Translations under genes and position numbers: made by a program
Notes under the pieces: generated by a model
What the model was told of the DNA's origin: nothing
Seen by the model: the letters and a program-made list of their open reading frames with translations, nothing else
Database searches by the model: none
Part shown: one piece after another, positions 53,062 to 62,675 of the stretch
Numbering within the stretch: position 1 is the stretch's first letter
How the letters are laid out: the number at the start of each line of letters is the position of its first letter
Assembly (NCBI RefSeq): GCF_024362695.1
Contig: NC_065405.1
Span: 876,672 to 940,671 of the forward strand
Reading direction: 5' to 3'
Length of the DNA stretch: 64,000 nucleotides
From: Pectinophora gossypiella
Lineage: Eukaryota; Arthropoda; Insecta; Lepidoptera; Gelechiidae

Positions 53062-54757
53062 TTATGCAAGATTTATGGGGATTGTCTGTCAAATTGATGA
53101 GCTCTGTTATTGATATCTTAGCACCATATCTAGCTTACATTTTTAATATGAGTGTTGAAAATGGCACTTTTCCAAATTTAATGAAAATCAGTAAAGTTAT
53201 ACCTCTTTTTAAATCGGGCACAAAATCAGACCCCACGAATTATAGACCGGTTTCTATTCTACCAGTACTTAGTAAAATTTTCGAGAAAATTATTCTCGAC
53301 CAACTGCTATGTCATTTTAATTTAAATAACTTACTCCACAGCCGGCAGTTTGGTTTTACTAAGGGTCGGTCTACAACAGACGCGAGTGTGACATTTGTTC
53401 GACACATTTTCGATGCTTGGGAGAAGTCGCAGAATGCCGTAGGAGTATTCTGTGACTTGTCTAAGGCGTTCGACTGCGTGGATCACGAGACCTTGCTTTT
53501 GAAATTGAGGCACTATGGACTAAATAATGGAGCTCTCAGTTTGTTAAATTCATATCTAGGTGGTAGGATACAAAAGGTACAAATCAATAGTACAACTTCT
53601 TCGGGCTCTCATGTTCAAATGGGAGTTCCTCAAGGATCCATTTTGGGTCCGTTTCTTTTTTTAGTGTACATAAATGATTTACCTTATGTAGTACAGAACC
53701 AAGCTGACATTGTGCTGTTCGCGGATGACACTTCTCTTATATTTAAAATCGACAGAAAGTTAGAGGAATTTGACGAAGCAAACAGCGCTGTGTCGCAGGT
53801 TCTAAGTTGGTTTACAGTAAATAACCTAGTTCTAAATGCTAAGAAAACGAAGTGTATTAAATTTGTTCTACCAAACGTAAAGAAAGTAAATAATAACATT
53901 AAAATTATCGACGAGAAACTAGATTTTGTTGAACACACAGTTTTCTTAGGAATTACTGTAGATTCAAAACTTCAATGGGGCCCACATATTGTATCACTAG
54001 CGGGCAAGCTAAGTTCAGCAGCATATGCCGTCAGAAGGATCCGACAACTCACAGATGTACCCACTGCTAGACTTGTCTACTTCAGCTACTTCCACAGCAT
54101 AATGTCTTACGGTATTTTGCTGTGGGGTCGAGCCGCTGATGTAGAAACTATTTTCATCATTCAAAAAAGAGCAGTTCGCGCTATTTATAAGCTGCGTTGT
54201 CGGGACTCTTTGAGGGAGCTGTTTAAAGAAATAAATATACTGACGGTCGCAAGTCAATATATATATGAAAACATTATGTATGTACGTAAAAACTTATCTC
54301 TCCTTCCGAGAAACTGTGAAAGGCATACTTACAATACAAGAAATAAACATAAAATTGCTATTCAAAATTCTAGATTAAGTAAATTAAATTCATCTTTTTT
54401 GGGGTTATGTATACGTTTTTACAATAAAATACCAGATAATATTTTAAATTTGTCAGAAAATAAATTTAAAGCTCACGTGAAGCTTACTTTATGTAAAAAA
54501 GCTTATTATAAGATTAATGACTACCTAAATGATAAAAATGTCTGGTATTGAATGTGTTCCTCTAGTTATTAAATAACTTGTAATGTATATCCTCATTGGT
54601 TTTTAAAAGATGTGTTGCTGTTGCAGTTTCTTGTCATTTCTTCTCCTCAGCCATAACACCTTGCGAAATGACGTAAATTCAAAAATGTTACATTGACCTT
54701 CAACAAGTTTATCCATGATAATTACGTTGAATAAATGATTCTGATTTCTGATTTCTG
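53062..54757 (+). mobile_element. CR1-like LINE, 5'-truncated, intact RT frame
   Basis: The copy ends in a repeated TGATTTC-type terminus (TGATTCTGATTTCTGATTTC) rather than poly(A). 3' ends of the same family occur at 4676, 10405, 62676 and 63461. The frame, 5-base TSD and unbroken 3' end indicate a recent insertion. Confidence 0.85.
53064..54551 (+). CDS. CR1-like reverse transcriptase, C-terminal 495 aa
   Basis: The frame is open from the element's truncated 5' edge, first ATG at 53064, to the stop at 54549-54551. RT blocks in order: KVIPLFKSGTKSDPTNYRPV, FGFTKGRSTTDA, FCDLSKAFDCVDH (motif A), GVPQGSILGPFLF (motif B) and LFADDTSL (motif C); the three catalytic aspartates are present. The C-terminal region has HTYNTRNKHK and LGLCIRFYNKIPDNI, as in CR1/L2-like LINEs. 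The endonuclease domain is lost with the 5' end. It is not a host gene; it interrupts a SINE. Confidence 0.88.
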   Translation: MQDLWGLSVKLMSSVIDILAPYLAYIFNMSVENGTFPNLMKISKVIPLFKSGTKSDPTNYRPVSILPVLSKIFEKIILDQLLCHFNLNNLLHSRQFGFTKGRSTTDASVTFVRHIFDAWEKSQNAVGVFCDLSKAFDCVDHETLLLKLRHYGLNNGALSLLNSYLGGRIQKVQINSTTSSGSHVQMGVPQGSILGPFLFLVYINDLPYVVQNQADIVLFADDTSLIFKIDRKLEEFDEANSAVSQVLSWFTVNNLVLNAKKTKCIKFVLPNVKKVNNNIKIIDEKLDFVEHTVFLGITVDSKLQWGPHIVSLAGKLSSAAYAVRRIRQLTDVPTARLVYFSYFHSIMSYGILLWGRAADVETIFIIQKRAVRAIYKLRCRDSLRELFKEINILTVASQYIYENIMYVRKNLSLLPRNCERHTYNTRNKHKIAIQNSRLSKLNSSFLGLCIRFYNKIPDNILNLSENKFKAHVKLTLCKKAYYKINDYLNDKNVWY

Positions 54758-55083
54758 AGTGCGGATTGATAGTTATTAACGACTGCTAATGCAGCCGGGA
54801 CCAACGGCTTAACGTGCCTTCCGAAGCACGGAGGAGCTCGAGATGAAAACTTTTTTTTTTGTGGTCCTGGTCACCCATCCTACGACCGGCCTTTGCGAAA
54901 GCTTAACTTCAACAATCGCAGACCGAGCGCGTTAACCGCTGCGCCACCGAGCTCCTCGAATTCAAACTCATAAAGTCAAATTCAGCTGTTTAGAGCCCGG
55001 GCCGGGATATAAAACTGAACATTCTGATAGTTTATTTATTTATTTATAAAGTACAGCCACATCACATACATAAAAACATTTTT

Positions 55084-55173
55084 ACATTTAGAAGCGCTCC
55101 CCATTTGTCCGGCCAAGTAGTTAATGCCATCTGCGGCAAAAAATAAGTCACGTCAAAAAAAAACATTTAGAAG
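55084..55173 (+). mobile_element. Minimal Jockey copy (68 bp) with perfect TSD ACATTTAGAAG
   Basis: The insert 55095-55162 contains only the last part of the Jockey 3'UTR and the A tail, yet has an exact 11-base TSD at 55084-55094 and 55163-55173. A short internal deletion removes the usual TCTAC before AATAAGTCACG. Confidence 0.9.
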
Positions 55174-55174
55174 G

Positions 55175-55615
55175 TGACTAACATTGTGACTAATATTATA
55201 TGACAATTACGGCGTACATAACTTATACAATTAAGGGTACAAGTATTTAAAAATAAAGCAAAATTAAAATTACACAGCAAACTTTAAAAAATAGAAATTA
55301 CAAAAATATTAGGTAAATATAATTATAAGTAAATATAAACTAGTAATTAACATCTGTTGAGCTTTATAATCTACATTTCATGGAACACATTAAGATCGAA
55401 CATTTAACATGGAACATATCAAAAAGAAAATAGTACGATGAGAAACAATTTTAATTTGCTGGCACCTTAAACAATAGCTTCTAAAGACCGCGTTGAAGTG
55501 AGTAGTTAGTAATTTCAACACATGCTACTGGCTCTACCACATTTGATAGCGCGCAGGAAATTGCCACAGTTCGACTCCCGACAGTAGTGTACTTTGCAGA
55601 TACGTACCTATACTA
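55175..55615. other. Unassigned AT-rich spacer
   Basis: No gene or repeat recognised. Confidence 0.35.
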
Positions 55616-55619
55616 GTGC

Positions 55620-55815
55620 TTACTACATGCATACATAACCCATGCCTATTTCCCACCGGGATAAGCAGCGACTATGGAATTCCATTTGCTTCGATCCTGA
55701 CACACTTTTCTTGCTTCCTCCACATTCATCAATCGTTTCATACACGCACGTGGGTTCAGAGTAGATCGTACTAAACCTTTTCTAAAGACATCTCCAATTT
55801 GGTCAAAGTCCTTAT
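55620..55815 (-). mobile_element. LINE T1 tail
   Basis: Inverted T1 end and C-terminal codons: CCCATGCCTATTTCCCACCG, CATTTGCTTCGATCCTGACA, AGATCGTACTAAACCTTTTC, GACATCTCCAATTTGGTCAA. Confidence 0.7.
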
Positions 55816-55967
55816 AGCTGCTTATTACTTAGTTGAATCCTCATTATTGGGGATGTACTTACCAATAAAAACCTGGTTCTTATGCAAAAACAATATACAT
55901 TTTCCTGAAGCCAAAAGACAAAAAAATCTATTAAAAATACAAATACAATAAAGGGATATAAAACGGC

Positions 55968-56283
55968 ATCAAAAGAGGTCATCATCATCAACCCATTAAC
56001 GTCCCCACTGCTGGGGCACGGGCCTTACCTATGGATGGATAGGGAGATCGGGCCTTAAACCACCACGCGGGCCCAGTGCGGATTGATGGTTATTAACGAC
56101 TGCTAATGCAGTCGGGACCAACGGCTTAACGTGCCTTCCGAAGCACGAAGGAGCTCGAGATGAAAACTTTTTTTTTGTGGTCATCCATCTTATGACCAGC
56201 CTTTGCGAAAGTTGCTTAACTTCAACAATCGCAGACCGAGCGCGTTAACCGCTTCGCCACCGAGCTCCTCAATCAAAAGAGGT
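55968..56283 (-). mobile_element. 5S-headed SINE, intact copy, TSD ATCAAAAGAGGT
   Basis: The insert 55980-56271 (292 bp) with the TSD at 55968-55979 and 56272-56283. The head (tRNA-like plus 5S-like) is at the right end and the tail at the left. It serves as the reference for the copy split by CR1. Confidence 0.85.
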
Positions 56284-56344
56284 AAATTTTTATAAAAGGT
56301 TGTGCTATCTTGCACATTGATAGTAGTCATAAGGAGTTATAAAA

Positions 56345-56450
56345 GACGAAGAACAAGCATTTGGCATCAACCGTGGCTGCAAGTCGTCTTTGATTATTTT
56401 GTGGCTCTGCCCACTCCATTAAAGTGTGAGTTTATGTACGCATGTGGCAC
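56345..56450 (+). mobile_element. NR1 fragment
   Basis: ATCAACCGTGGCTGCAAGTC, TGTGGCTCTGCCCACTCCAT, GTGAGTTTATGTACGCATG; the 3' part of the NR1 family. Confidence 0.55.
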
Positions 56451-56519
56451 TTTTTAGCCGACATGATATCTAGTGAAGACGTAACTGTATCGGAGGTGGC
56501 TAGCGTGTCGAAAGGTTGC

Positions 56520-56680
56520 GCAAACGCACACGCGGTAACAATGCGTTAATTGCGCACATTCGGAGCGTGCGACACCGCACGCTGGGCAGAAAAACGGGAA
56601 GACGACGCCATATTGTGATATAACGCAGGGATCGTGAGAGTGATGGTGTGATACCAGCTTTATAGAATGCTGATTTGCCA
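56520..56680 (+). repeat. Local duplication, copy 1 (161 bp)
   Basis: Nearly identical to 57631-57794 (one 3-base indel and a two-base change seen). It includes GCGTTAATTGCGCACATTCG and GGGCAGAAAAACGGGAAGAC. It is GC-rich, non-coding and otherwise unique in the window. Confidence 0.9.
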
Positions 56681-56859
56681 AGCGGTGACGAAAGCTTGTC
56701 TAGGGTTTTGAAATTAGTAACGAGGTTGGTAACTTTTTTTGAAATGGCTTAAAGTCGTAAACCCGAATGTCCTTTTAAAATCCAAACTCTATATAACTAT
56801 TGTCTCTGGAAATCTCGGCCGCAAGAGGTTATTTGAAATTTGCCGCATATGGTATTAAG

Positions 56860-57020
56860 AACTTGGCCGGTGGGATTAATTTCTTTGCCGGTGGCATTAA
56901 TTACTTGGCCCGGTGGCATTAATAACTTGGCCGGTGGTATTTATTACTTGGCCGGTGGCATTAATTTCTTGGCCGGTGGCATTAATAACTTGGCCGGTGG
57001 CATTAACTACTCGGCCGGGA
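56860..57020 (-). repeat. 21-bp minisatellite derived from the Jockey 3'UTR
   Basis: About eight units of ACTTGGCCGGTGGCATTAAT plus one base. Most of the unit is the reverse complement of the Jockey 3'UTR segment CCGGCCAAGTAGTTAATGCC. Units vary at a few positions. The six-frame open frames here are a by-product of the 21-base (7-codon) period. Confidence 0.9.
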
Positions 57021-57124
57021 GCTTGGTAATGTATGGAGATATTTGGGGTGGGTGATATGTTGTTAGATATGCCAATACCTACAGCCGTAAACCCTATCGA
57101 CGAACCCATGTATCACTGCCATGG

Positions 57125-57178
57125 ACCAACGGCTAATGCCATTTGCGGTAAATCTACTATAAGCCACGTCAAAAAAAG
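57125..57178 (+). mobile_element. Jockey 3'UTR fragment
   Basis: AATGCCATTTGCGGTAAATC and AAGCCACGTCAAAAAAA; the last part only. Confidence 0.65.
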
Positions 57179-57448
57179 CTGACATCGTAGGGCATTGCTT
57201 CATAATTTAATAACGGAAAGATCGAAGGACAAAGGTCTAAAATTGCGGCGGTTTATTGATTTCGCCTCGTGTTGGCCAACAAAGCTGTTATGGTAGAATG
57301 GAAACTTTCATATACTAAATAATAGAATTATTAAAGTAGTTTTTGTTTAATAGAATAGATATAGAGAAGTTGTTTTGTTTTTATTACGGTACTTGTGTGA
57401 CTGCAAGTGATTTTTTGGCGATTCGTGGTTCTTCCGTCCACCCCATAA

Positions 57449-57560
57449 ATTGTACCGGGTGAGAGACCTCAGCGCTCGAACCCAGTTGTCAGGCCAAGTA
57501 GTTATAATTATTTATTTAACCAAACCATCAACCATCTGAGGCAAACCTCAAGTCAAATCA
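57449..57560 (+). mobile_element. Old Jockey 3'UTR fragment
   Basis: TTGTACCGGGTGAGAGACCT, CAGGCCAAGTAGTTATAA, then diverged sequence with an AT insertion. Confidence 0.6.
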
Positions 57561-57630
57561 AGTGAAATAAAACTTGCTACTTCAATAATAATTAAGTAAT
57601 AAATAAATAAATTAGTATTGTTTATTTATT

Positions 57631-57794
57631 GCAAACGCACACGCGGTAACAATGCGTTAATTGCGCACATTCGGAGCGTGCGACACCGCACGCTGGGCAG
57701 AAAAACGGGAAGACGACGCCATATTGTGATATAACGCACTAGGGATCGTATGAGTGATGGTGTGATACCAGCTTTATAGAATGCTGATTTGCCA
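57631..57794 (+). repeat. Local duplication, copy 2 (164 bp)
   Basis: Direct repeat of 56520-56680, 1.1 kb downstream. The boundaries at GCAAACGCAC and TTTGCCA are sharp and lie beside an ATTTATT-rich stretch. Confidence 0.9.
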
Positions 57795-58115
57795 GCTTTA
57801 GATTTATTAATCTACTAACGTTTTTAAAAAATAAACACGTTTCTTGTATAGAGACTCTTTATTTATGTATTATTTTATGATTTTATTATTTTTTACAAAC
57901 GTCAAATTCATTTGTCATAAATAAATAAGTGAAAAAAAAAACACATGTCATTGCTTAAAAACTAGATATTAATCACACTTAAACACACACACATACACAT
58001 ACATACATACGTTACATTTTACTTAATTCATTATAATAAATTACTTTTAATATTTATAATTAAGTAAGTACAGTTTTCGAAGAGAAAATTTAAATCGAAA
58101 AAAGTTCTGACTCGG
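57795..58115. other. AT-rich spacer with (CA)/(CATA) microsatellite
   Basis: ACACACACACATACACATAC at about 57982-58008; no gene. Confidence 0.5.
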
Positions 58116-58345
58116 ACGGGCCTTGAACCCGCAGCTCTTGTCAACCCGGGACGAGCGTGTTAACCACTACACCACCGGGTCCTCCTTCTGTGCATACGAA
58201 AGTCTTTCGATCTATCATCTCTCTTACCAAACAAAGAACAGTCTCAAAGGAAAGTGATTTCGACAATGTCCCCATCGGGAATCGAATCCGGACCTCCCAG
58301 ATCGTGAGCCTAACGCTCTAACCACTAGACCACGGAGGCTGTGTC
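58115..58345 (-). mobile_element. Two tRNA-like SINE heads in tandem
   Basis: 58115-58184 on the minus strand reads GACCCGGTGGTGTAGTGGTT (A-box-like) and GCGGGTTCAAGGCCC (B-box-like), a head family otherwise scarcely seen here. 58215-58345 is a family 2 head and partial body. Confidence 0.6.
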
Positions 58346-58499
58346 GGTGGAGTAATCGCCTTCGATCTATATATCACGGATTTAAGGGCTATAAAAAACA
58401 AAAATCTACTACATTTTTTTTCAAAAACAAGTCTCGCTAGAGGTCCATAAAAATACGCACTTTTCGATAAAACTTTTTCAATAATTTAATTATATCTAT

Positions 58500-58640
58500 G
58501 TGATCAGTGGGGCCGGCGGCGCCGTGAGAACGCGTACGAAACTCACGCGCATACGATCCGCGCATGCGTACAACACACGTGCATCACAACCGGGCTTATC
58601 CGTGGATCGCGTCAGCAGATTCCGGCAGTCACAGTAAAAT
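58500..58640. other. GC-rich unique patch
   Basis: GGGGCCGGCGGCGCCGTGAG and GCATACGATCCGCGCATGCG; no repeat copy, no splice site or frame I would defend. Confidence 0.3.
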
Positions 58641-58774
58641 GCAATCAAAGACAATTTTATTGTTGTATACAGCTGATTTGTTTTGATTCAAATATTGTTG
58701 AATTAAAACAGTTATTAACAGTTTTGTAGGATATCATGAGGTATCCATCATCATGGAGACAGTTAGTAATAGGA

Positions 58775-59035
58775 GCCGTGGTAGCCCAGTTGGAAGAAGG
58801 CTTGACTCTCGCTGTTAGGTCGCAGGTTCGAATCTCAGCACGGGCCTAAACCAATGATTGTCGTATTGTTTTCGAATTCATGTTTGATTATCACGTATGA
58901 AGAAAAACATCGTGAGGAAACCCACATTCCCGAGAAATGTATTTTTGGAGATATGTGACTTAACCTGTATTGTATTGCGACCTCAAAGTGAGAGGCAAGC
59001 GTTTTACCAACTACCACCACCACGGCTCTACTTAA
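58775..59035. mobile_element. SINE family 4, with inverted head at the far end
   Basis: Starts AGCCGTGGTAGCCCAGTTGG and CGCAGGTTCGAATCTC. The far end, ACCTCAAAGTGAGAGGCAAG to CCACGGCTC, is an inverted head-like sequence, so the unit is bounded by two opposed SINE heads. Confidence 0.55.
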
Positions 59036-59279
59036 TCCCATGCACTCAATATCTTCAAAATAATCATTAACCATTATTACAAAATTTCTGTCTTAAAACT
59101 GTTCAAAGGTAAATTCGAAAAAAAAAAACCAAATCTTTCTTTCCACTACCTAAACTAGCGGCATTCTATGACAGCCGTTTCGACGTTTGTCCCGCCCATT
59201 AAGTGCCATATTAATTAATAACCACGTTAAAGGAGCAAATTACTGAACTTTATTGTGTTCAACTCTTATTTAGCTAGGT

Positions 59280-59567
59280 ATTTGTAAAATTCTATGCTGT
59301 TCTGGGAGCAAATAAAAAACATAGAACACGTTCAGCTGCTTGTCTTCCCGGGCATGTCGTAAAAACCGACAGAGGGATTGCGTCCTCTAACATGATGGAC
59401 TAATGTTATGGGCGATAGGCTGATCCCTTATCACCATAAGGTTCATCATATCCATCTTAGGACTTCGTATCAACAGTGGCTGCAAGTTGTCTTTGATTAC
59501 TTGTGGCTCTGCCCACCCCATTTGGGATTACGGGCGTGAGTTTATGTATGTATGTATTTGTAAAATT
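59280..59567 (+). mobile_element. Non-autonomous RTE family NR1, full copy, TSD TATTTGTAAAATT
   Basis: The insert 59293-59554 (262 bp) with 13-base TSDs at 59280-59292 and 59555-59567. It ends CGGGCGTGAGTTTATGTATG. A similar-length copy lies at 61969-62239. There is no open frame, so movement must depend on an RTE LINE. Confidence 0.85.
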
Positions 59568-60385
59568 AGGGACTTTTCAGGCTACGTTCCCCAAAACCAA
59601 CATAGATGGCGGTGTATAGATTTAACGTGATAATTACATATTTTGTCATTCTTCTTCTTCTCGTGTCGATGGCAAACTAAATAGTGTTGGCCCAAAACAT
59701 GGCAACAAGTATGCAGCGTTCATCAGATCCTCCTGCATGCAGGTGTTCGGGCACGCAGGACACGATGTAAGATGTTCCATCGTTTGGGGAACAGTGCCGC
59801 ACTTGCACTTTAAGTCCGAGCCATCCGTGAAACCCCACCTGAACAAATTGTCCTTACTTCGGCCCACCTGAGTCCAAAGTCTATTTAGAGACTTCCAGGT
59901 AAGCCAAGGCAAATCAAGACCTGGCGGAGGCCTCTCGGACGGCGAAACAAAAGGTTTTGGGAGGTGTACCCGTTCCTGCCAGATCCTGCATCTTTTCTTA
60001 GAGCGGTCATCATTATGTAGAGGCGACACACATTTTGTCATTTTATAATTTGAATAATTGTTCGGGTAAATAATTATTCAAAAATGTAATGTAATTGAAG
60101 AGGCGTATATAAAAATAATTGTTGTTTGATATTTGGATCAATTATGGTATAATATTATGTTCATACTTATAATGCTTCTCCTTATTTTGATCAGAATAAT
60201 AATGAGTGGAAGGTGTGTTGTGCCTGGGTGTAATAAAGGTTCAAGAGTCAAGGCCAAAACTAAAGATAAAAGATGCATGTGTCTGTTATCCATGAAATTA
60301 GAAGGTTAAACGAAGGCAACTCTCAACAGCGCCATCTATATAATTTTTGGGGAACTTATCCTGGAAAGTCCCTCATTATCGTCAC
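59568..60385 (+). mobile_element. P-element-like MITE, copy C, with THAP-like remnant
   Basis: Left end GGGACTTTTCAGGCTACGTT and right end GGGGAACTTATCCTGGAAAG are inverted. At 60202 an ATG begins MSGRCVVPGCNKGSRVK, the start pattern of a THAP zinc finger as in P-element transposases, which soon hits a stop. A LINE fragment (59651-60031) splits the copy. Confidence 0.65.
59640..60042 (-). mobile_element. LINE C-terminal fragment with zinc knuckle, (GAA)n tail, TSD ATTTTGTCATT
   Basis: The insert 59651-60031, perfect 11-base TSD at 59640-59650 and 60032-60042. On the minus strand an open frame of about 125 codons has SLNRLWTQVGRSKDNLFRWG, then CKCGTVPQTMEHLTSCPACP and CMQEDLMNA, and ends in the Glu-rich (GAA)n tail. 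Same family as 22545-22770. Confidence 0.85.
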
Positions 60386-60410
60386 CTGTTTGAATACAGT
60401 TCACGTATTA

Positions 60411-60664
60411 TCTTATATCTTATATCTTATATCTTATATCTTATATCTTATATCTTATATCTTATATCTTATATCTTATATCTTATATCTTATATCTTAT
60501 ATCTTATATCTTATATCTTATATCTTATATCTTATATCTTATATCTTATATCTTATATCTTATATCTTATATCTTATATCTTATATCTTATATCTTATAT
60601 CTTATATCTTATATCTTATATCTTATATCTTATATCTTATATCTTATATCTTATATCTTATATC
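60411..60664 (+). repeat. (TATCTTA)n array, about 36 units
   Basis: A nearly perfect heptamer array ends directly at the TCTATAC start of the Helitron-like element. Its repetition produces the long ISYILYL frames, which are not genes. Confidence 0.95.
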
Positions 60665-61241
60665 TATACTTATAATAAATCTGTAGAGAGGTCAATTCTG
60701 TACATTAAATATATTTTCAAAATAACTATCAGGGGGTGATAAGTGATCGATACTGATGCCAAAAATGCAATCAGTGAAATTTTTGTCTGTCTGTCTGTCT
60801 GTATGTTCTTTATAGAAACAAAAACTACTGGACGGATTTTAATGAAACTTGGTACAATTATTCTTCACACTCCTGGGCAGGTTATAGTATACTTTTCATC
60901 ACGCTACAATCAATAGGAGCAGAGTAGTGAAGGGAAATTTTGGGAAAACGGGAGAAGTTACTCCATTTTTTAAGCTACCGTCACGTGAGCAGCCTTAATG
61001 GTTAAAGTTACATAGAAATCATATATGACGGAAATATCTAAATATATAAAAGGAGAAACTGACTGACTGACATATCAACGCACAGCCTAAACGGCTAAAC
61101 GTAGGCACTTGAAATTTGGAAGGGACGTAGCTTAGGTACCGTAGAGGTGCACTAAGAAAGGAATTCCCGAAATTCCCACGGGAACGGGCATTAGCGGGAA
61201 AAATCCTTCCACGCGGACGAAGTCGCGGGCAAAAGCTAGTA
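60663..61241 (+). mobile_element. Helitron-like non-autonomous element (~578 bp)
   Basis: Starts TCTATACTTATAATAAATCT and ends, after the hairpin-like GCGGACGAAGTCGC, with GGGCAAAAGCTAG followed by T. This fits the Helitron pattern (5' TC, subterminal hairpin, 3' CTRR, insertion between A and T). Internal phrases: GTCTGTCTGTCTGTATG and CCACGGGAACGGGCATTAGC. No Rep/helicase coding. Confidence 0.7.
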
Positions 61242-61768
61242 AATTACAATAACGCAATTTCAAAAAGTTAACCGATAAGGTTTATTGTTTTCCTACGTGT
61301 CTTTGTTGCAAAGTTTAACAAAAATACATTTTCTGACACAATACGGAAGCAATTGCGATATATTTTTTCCTGAAAAAAGAAACATTGTTGGCAATGTTGC
61401 TTGTACGTAATTAACATTTATACAGTTAACGTGTTCTATTTTGTTATGGCGAACAATATGCGCGTTACGTGATCCCTTGCGCGCAAAAACTGCAGCGGAT
61501 TGGTTTCTTACGTCGTTGATTGGCAGACATTCTTGCGTATTATACTGTCACGCTATACTGGGTTTAGTGGAAGATAACCTGGAGCGAAGCGAGCGATTTT
61601 TAATTATAGGTACACTTTTGTGGGCAAACAAGATCAAAAATTCAAGAATTTTTTTTTCAGAAAAGCTGTAATGTCTCTCTATCATTTGCCATTTCCTTAA
61701 GTCTGTTAATTATTACATTTATATTAAAAGATCAGCCTATGTACAGTGACTATTTTATGGTGATAATT
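61242..61768. other. Unassigned spacer
   Basis: A 76-codon frame (61441-61671) shows no motif. Not similar to any other stretch I compared. Confidence 0.35.
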
Positions 61769-62346
61769 TCTGCAGATACGATCTAATTTTGTTTTAAGTT
61801 AGGTATACCTGTCATTTTCTTATCCGCCGAAAAGGAAAGAGACGAGTAATCGACAGCAGTAACCCTTTAAAAAAATTTACTATAGTCCGACAGAATTAAG
61901 TTGACAGCACACGTCAAACGGGCTACATTTCAGCGAGATGCCTATTTTATTCACCCGGGTTATTTATTACATACATACATAAACTCACGCCCGAAATCCC
62001 TAATGGGGTGGGCAGAGCCACAAGTAATCAAAGATAACTTGCAGCCACTGTTGATACGAAGTCCAAAGATAGATATGATGAACCTTATGGTGATAAGGGA
62101 TCAGCCTATCGCCCATAACATTAGTCCATCATGTTAGAAGACACAATCCCTCTGTCGGTTTTTACGACATGCCCGGGAAGAGAAGCAGCTGAACGTGTTC
62201 TATGTTTTTTATTTGCTCCCAGAACAGCATAGAAGAATAGGTTATTTATTCATTTTAAAATTAATAGTTGTCAACCATCCGTCCCTTTCCTTGTCCTTGG
62301 GTATAACTTAAAATAAAATTAGGAGGTGTCTGCAGGAATCGGGGCC
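61769..62346. mobile_element. Foldback MITE M1 interrupted by NR1
   Basis: M1 arms at 61780-61870 and 62250-62346. NR1 (61969-62239, minus) is inserted with TSD GGTTATTTATT at 61958-61968 and 62240-62250. Confidence 0.8.
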
Positions 62347-62675
62347 ACTGATTGTGTTTGTGTTTGCTTTCCTACTTTATAAGTAGCCAAGAGTGTATGC
62401 ACTATAGGGTATGTGGTCTATGTTCGACATGAATTGACACGTGCTCCTGAGGCAAGCTTCTACTAAAATATTTCCGCAATGTCTCCGCTGCTATTTCTTT
62501 CTGAGCTTCCAGAGACGGTCGTCGACACGTCCACAATTACACAGTTTGTGCCGAATGATCGACCGAGTGCCGTTATTGTTTGTATCACAATCACAGCGAT
62601 TAAGGCCGGCCATCTTGCACTCGCGTTTCTATCAGCGCATACGCCGCTGTTCGATCACGAATTAACCCATTGAGA
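62347..62675. other. Unassigned spacer with a 64-codon frame
   Basis: A frame at 62479-62673 starts MSPLLFLSELPETVVDT and ends FDHELTH. Its codons look better than background, but no family is recognised, and neither a promoter nor splice sites support it. Confidence 0.25.

Larger units (their letters stand above)
52690..55015. mobile_element. Four-layer nest: U1, then NR1, 5S-headed SINE and CR1-like LINE
   Basis: Outer layer U1 (52690-52735, 52877-52964, 54958-55015) matches 34750-34985. NR1 RTE-derived sequence (52736-52876, minus) is inserted in it. The 5S-headed SINE (52965-54957, minus) is inserted with TSD GAATTCAAACTCA at 52952-52964 and 54958-54970. The CR1-like LINE (53062-54757) is inserted in the SINE with TSD AGTGC at 53057-53061 and 54758-54762. 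The order of events follows from the interruptions. Confidence 0.85.

Noticed and set aside
53064..54551. 497-codon frame as a host gene
   Set aside because: Clear reverse transcriptase motifs, a TSD and insertion into a SINE show it is a LINE.
56840..57109. Gly/Asn-rich repeat frames on both strands
   Set aside because: By-products of the 21-bp minisatellite; no other protein signal.
60273..60739. Two overlapping frames of about 130 codons rich in ISYILYL
   Set aside because: They are produced by the (TATCTTA)n array, whose 21-base triple period stays open in several frames.
62479..62673. 64-codon frame as a gene
   Set aside because: Fair codon appearance, but no recognised family, promoter, splice site or partner exon; left as unassigned.
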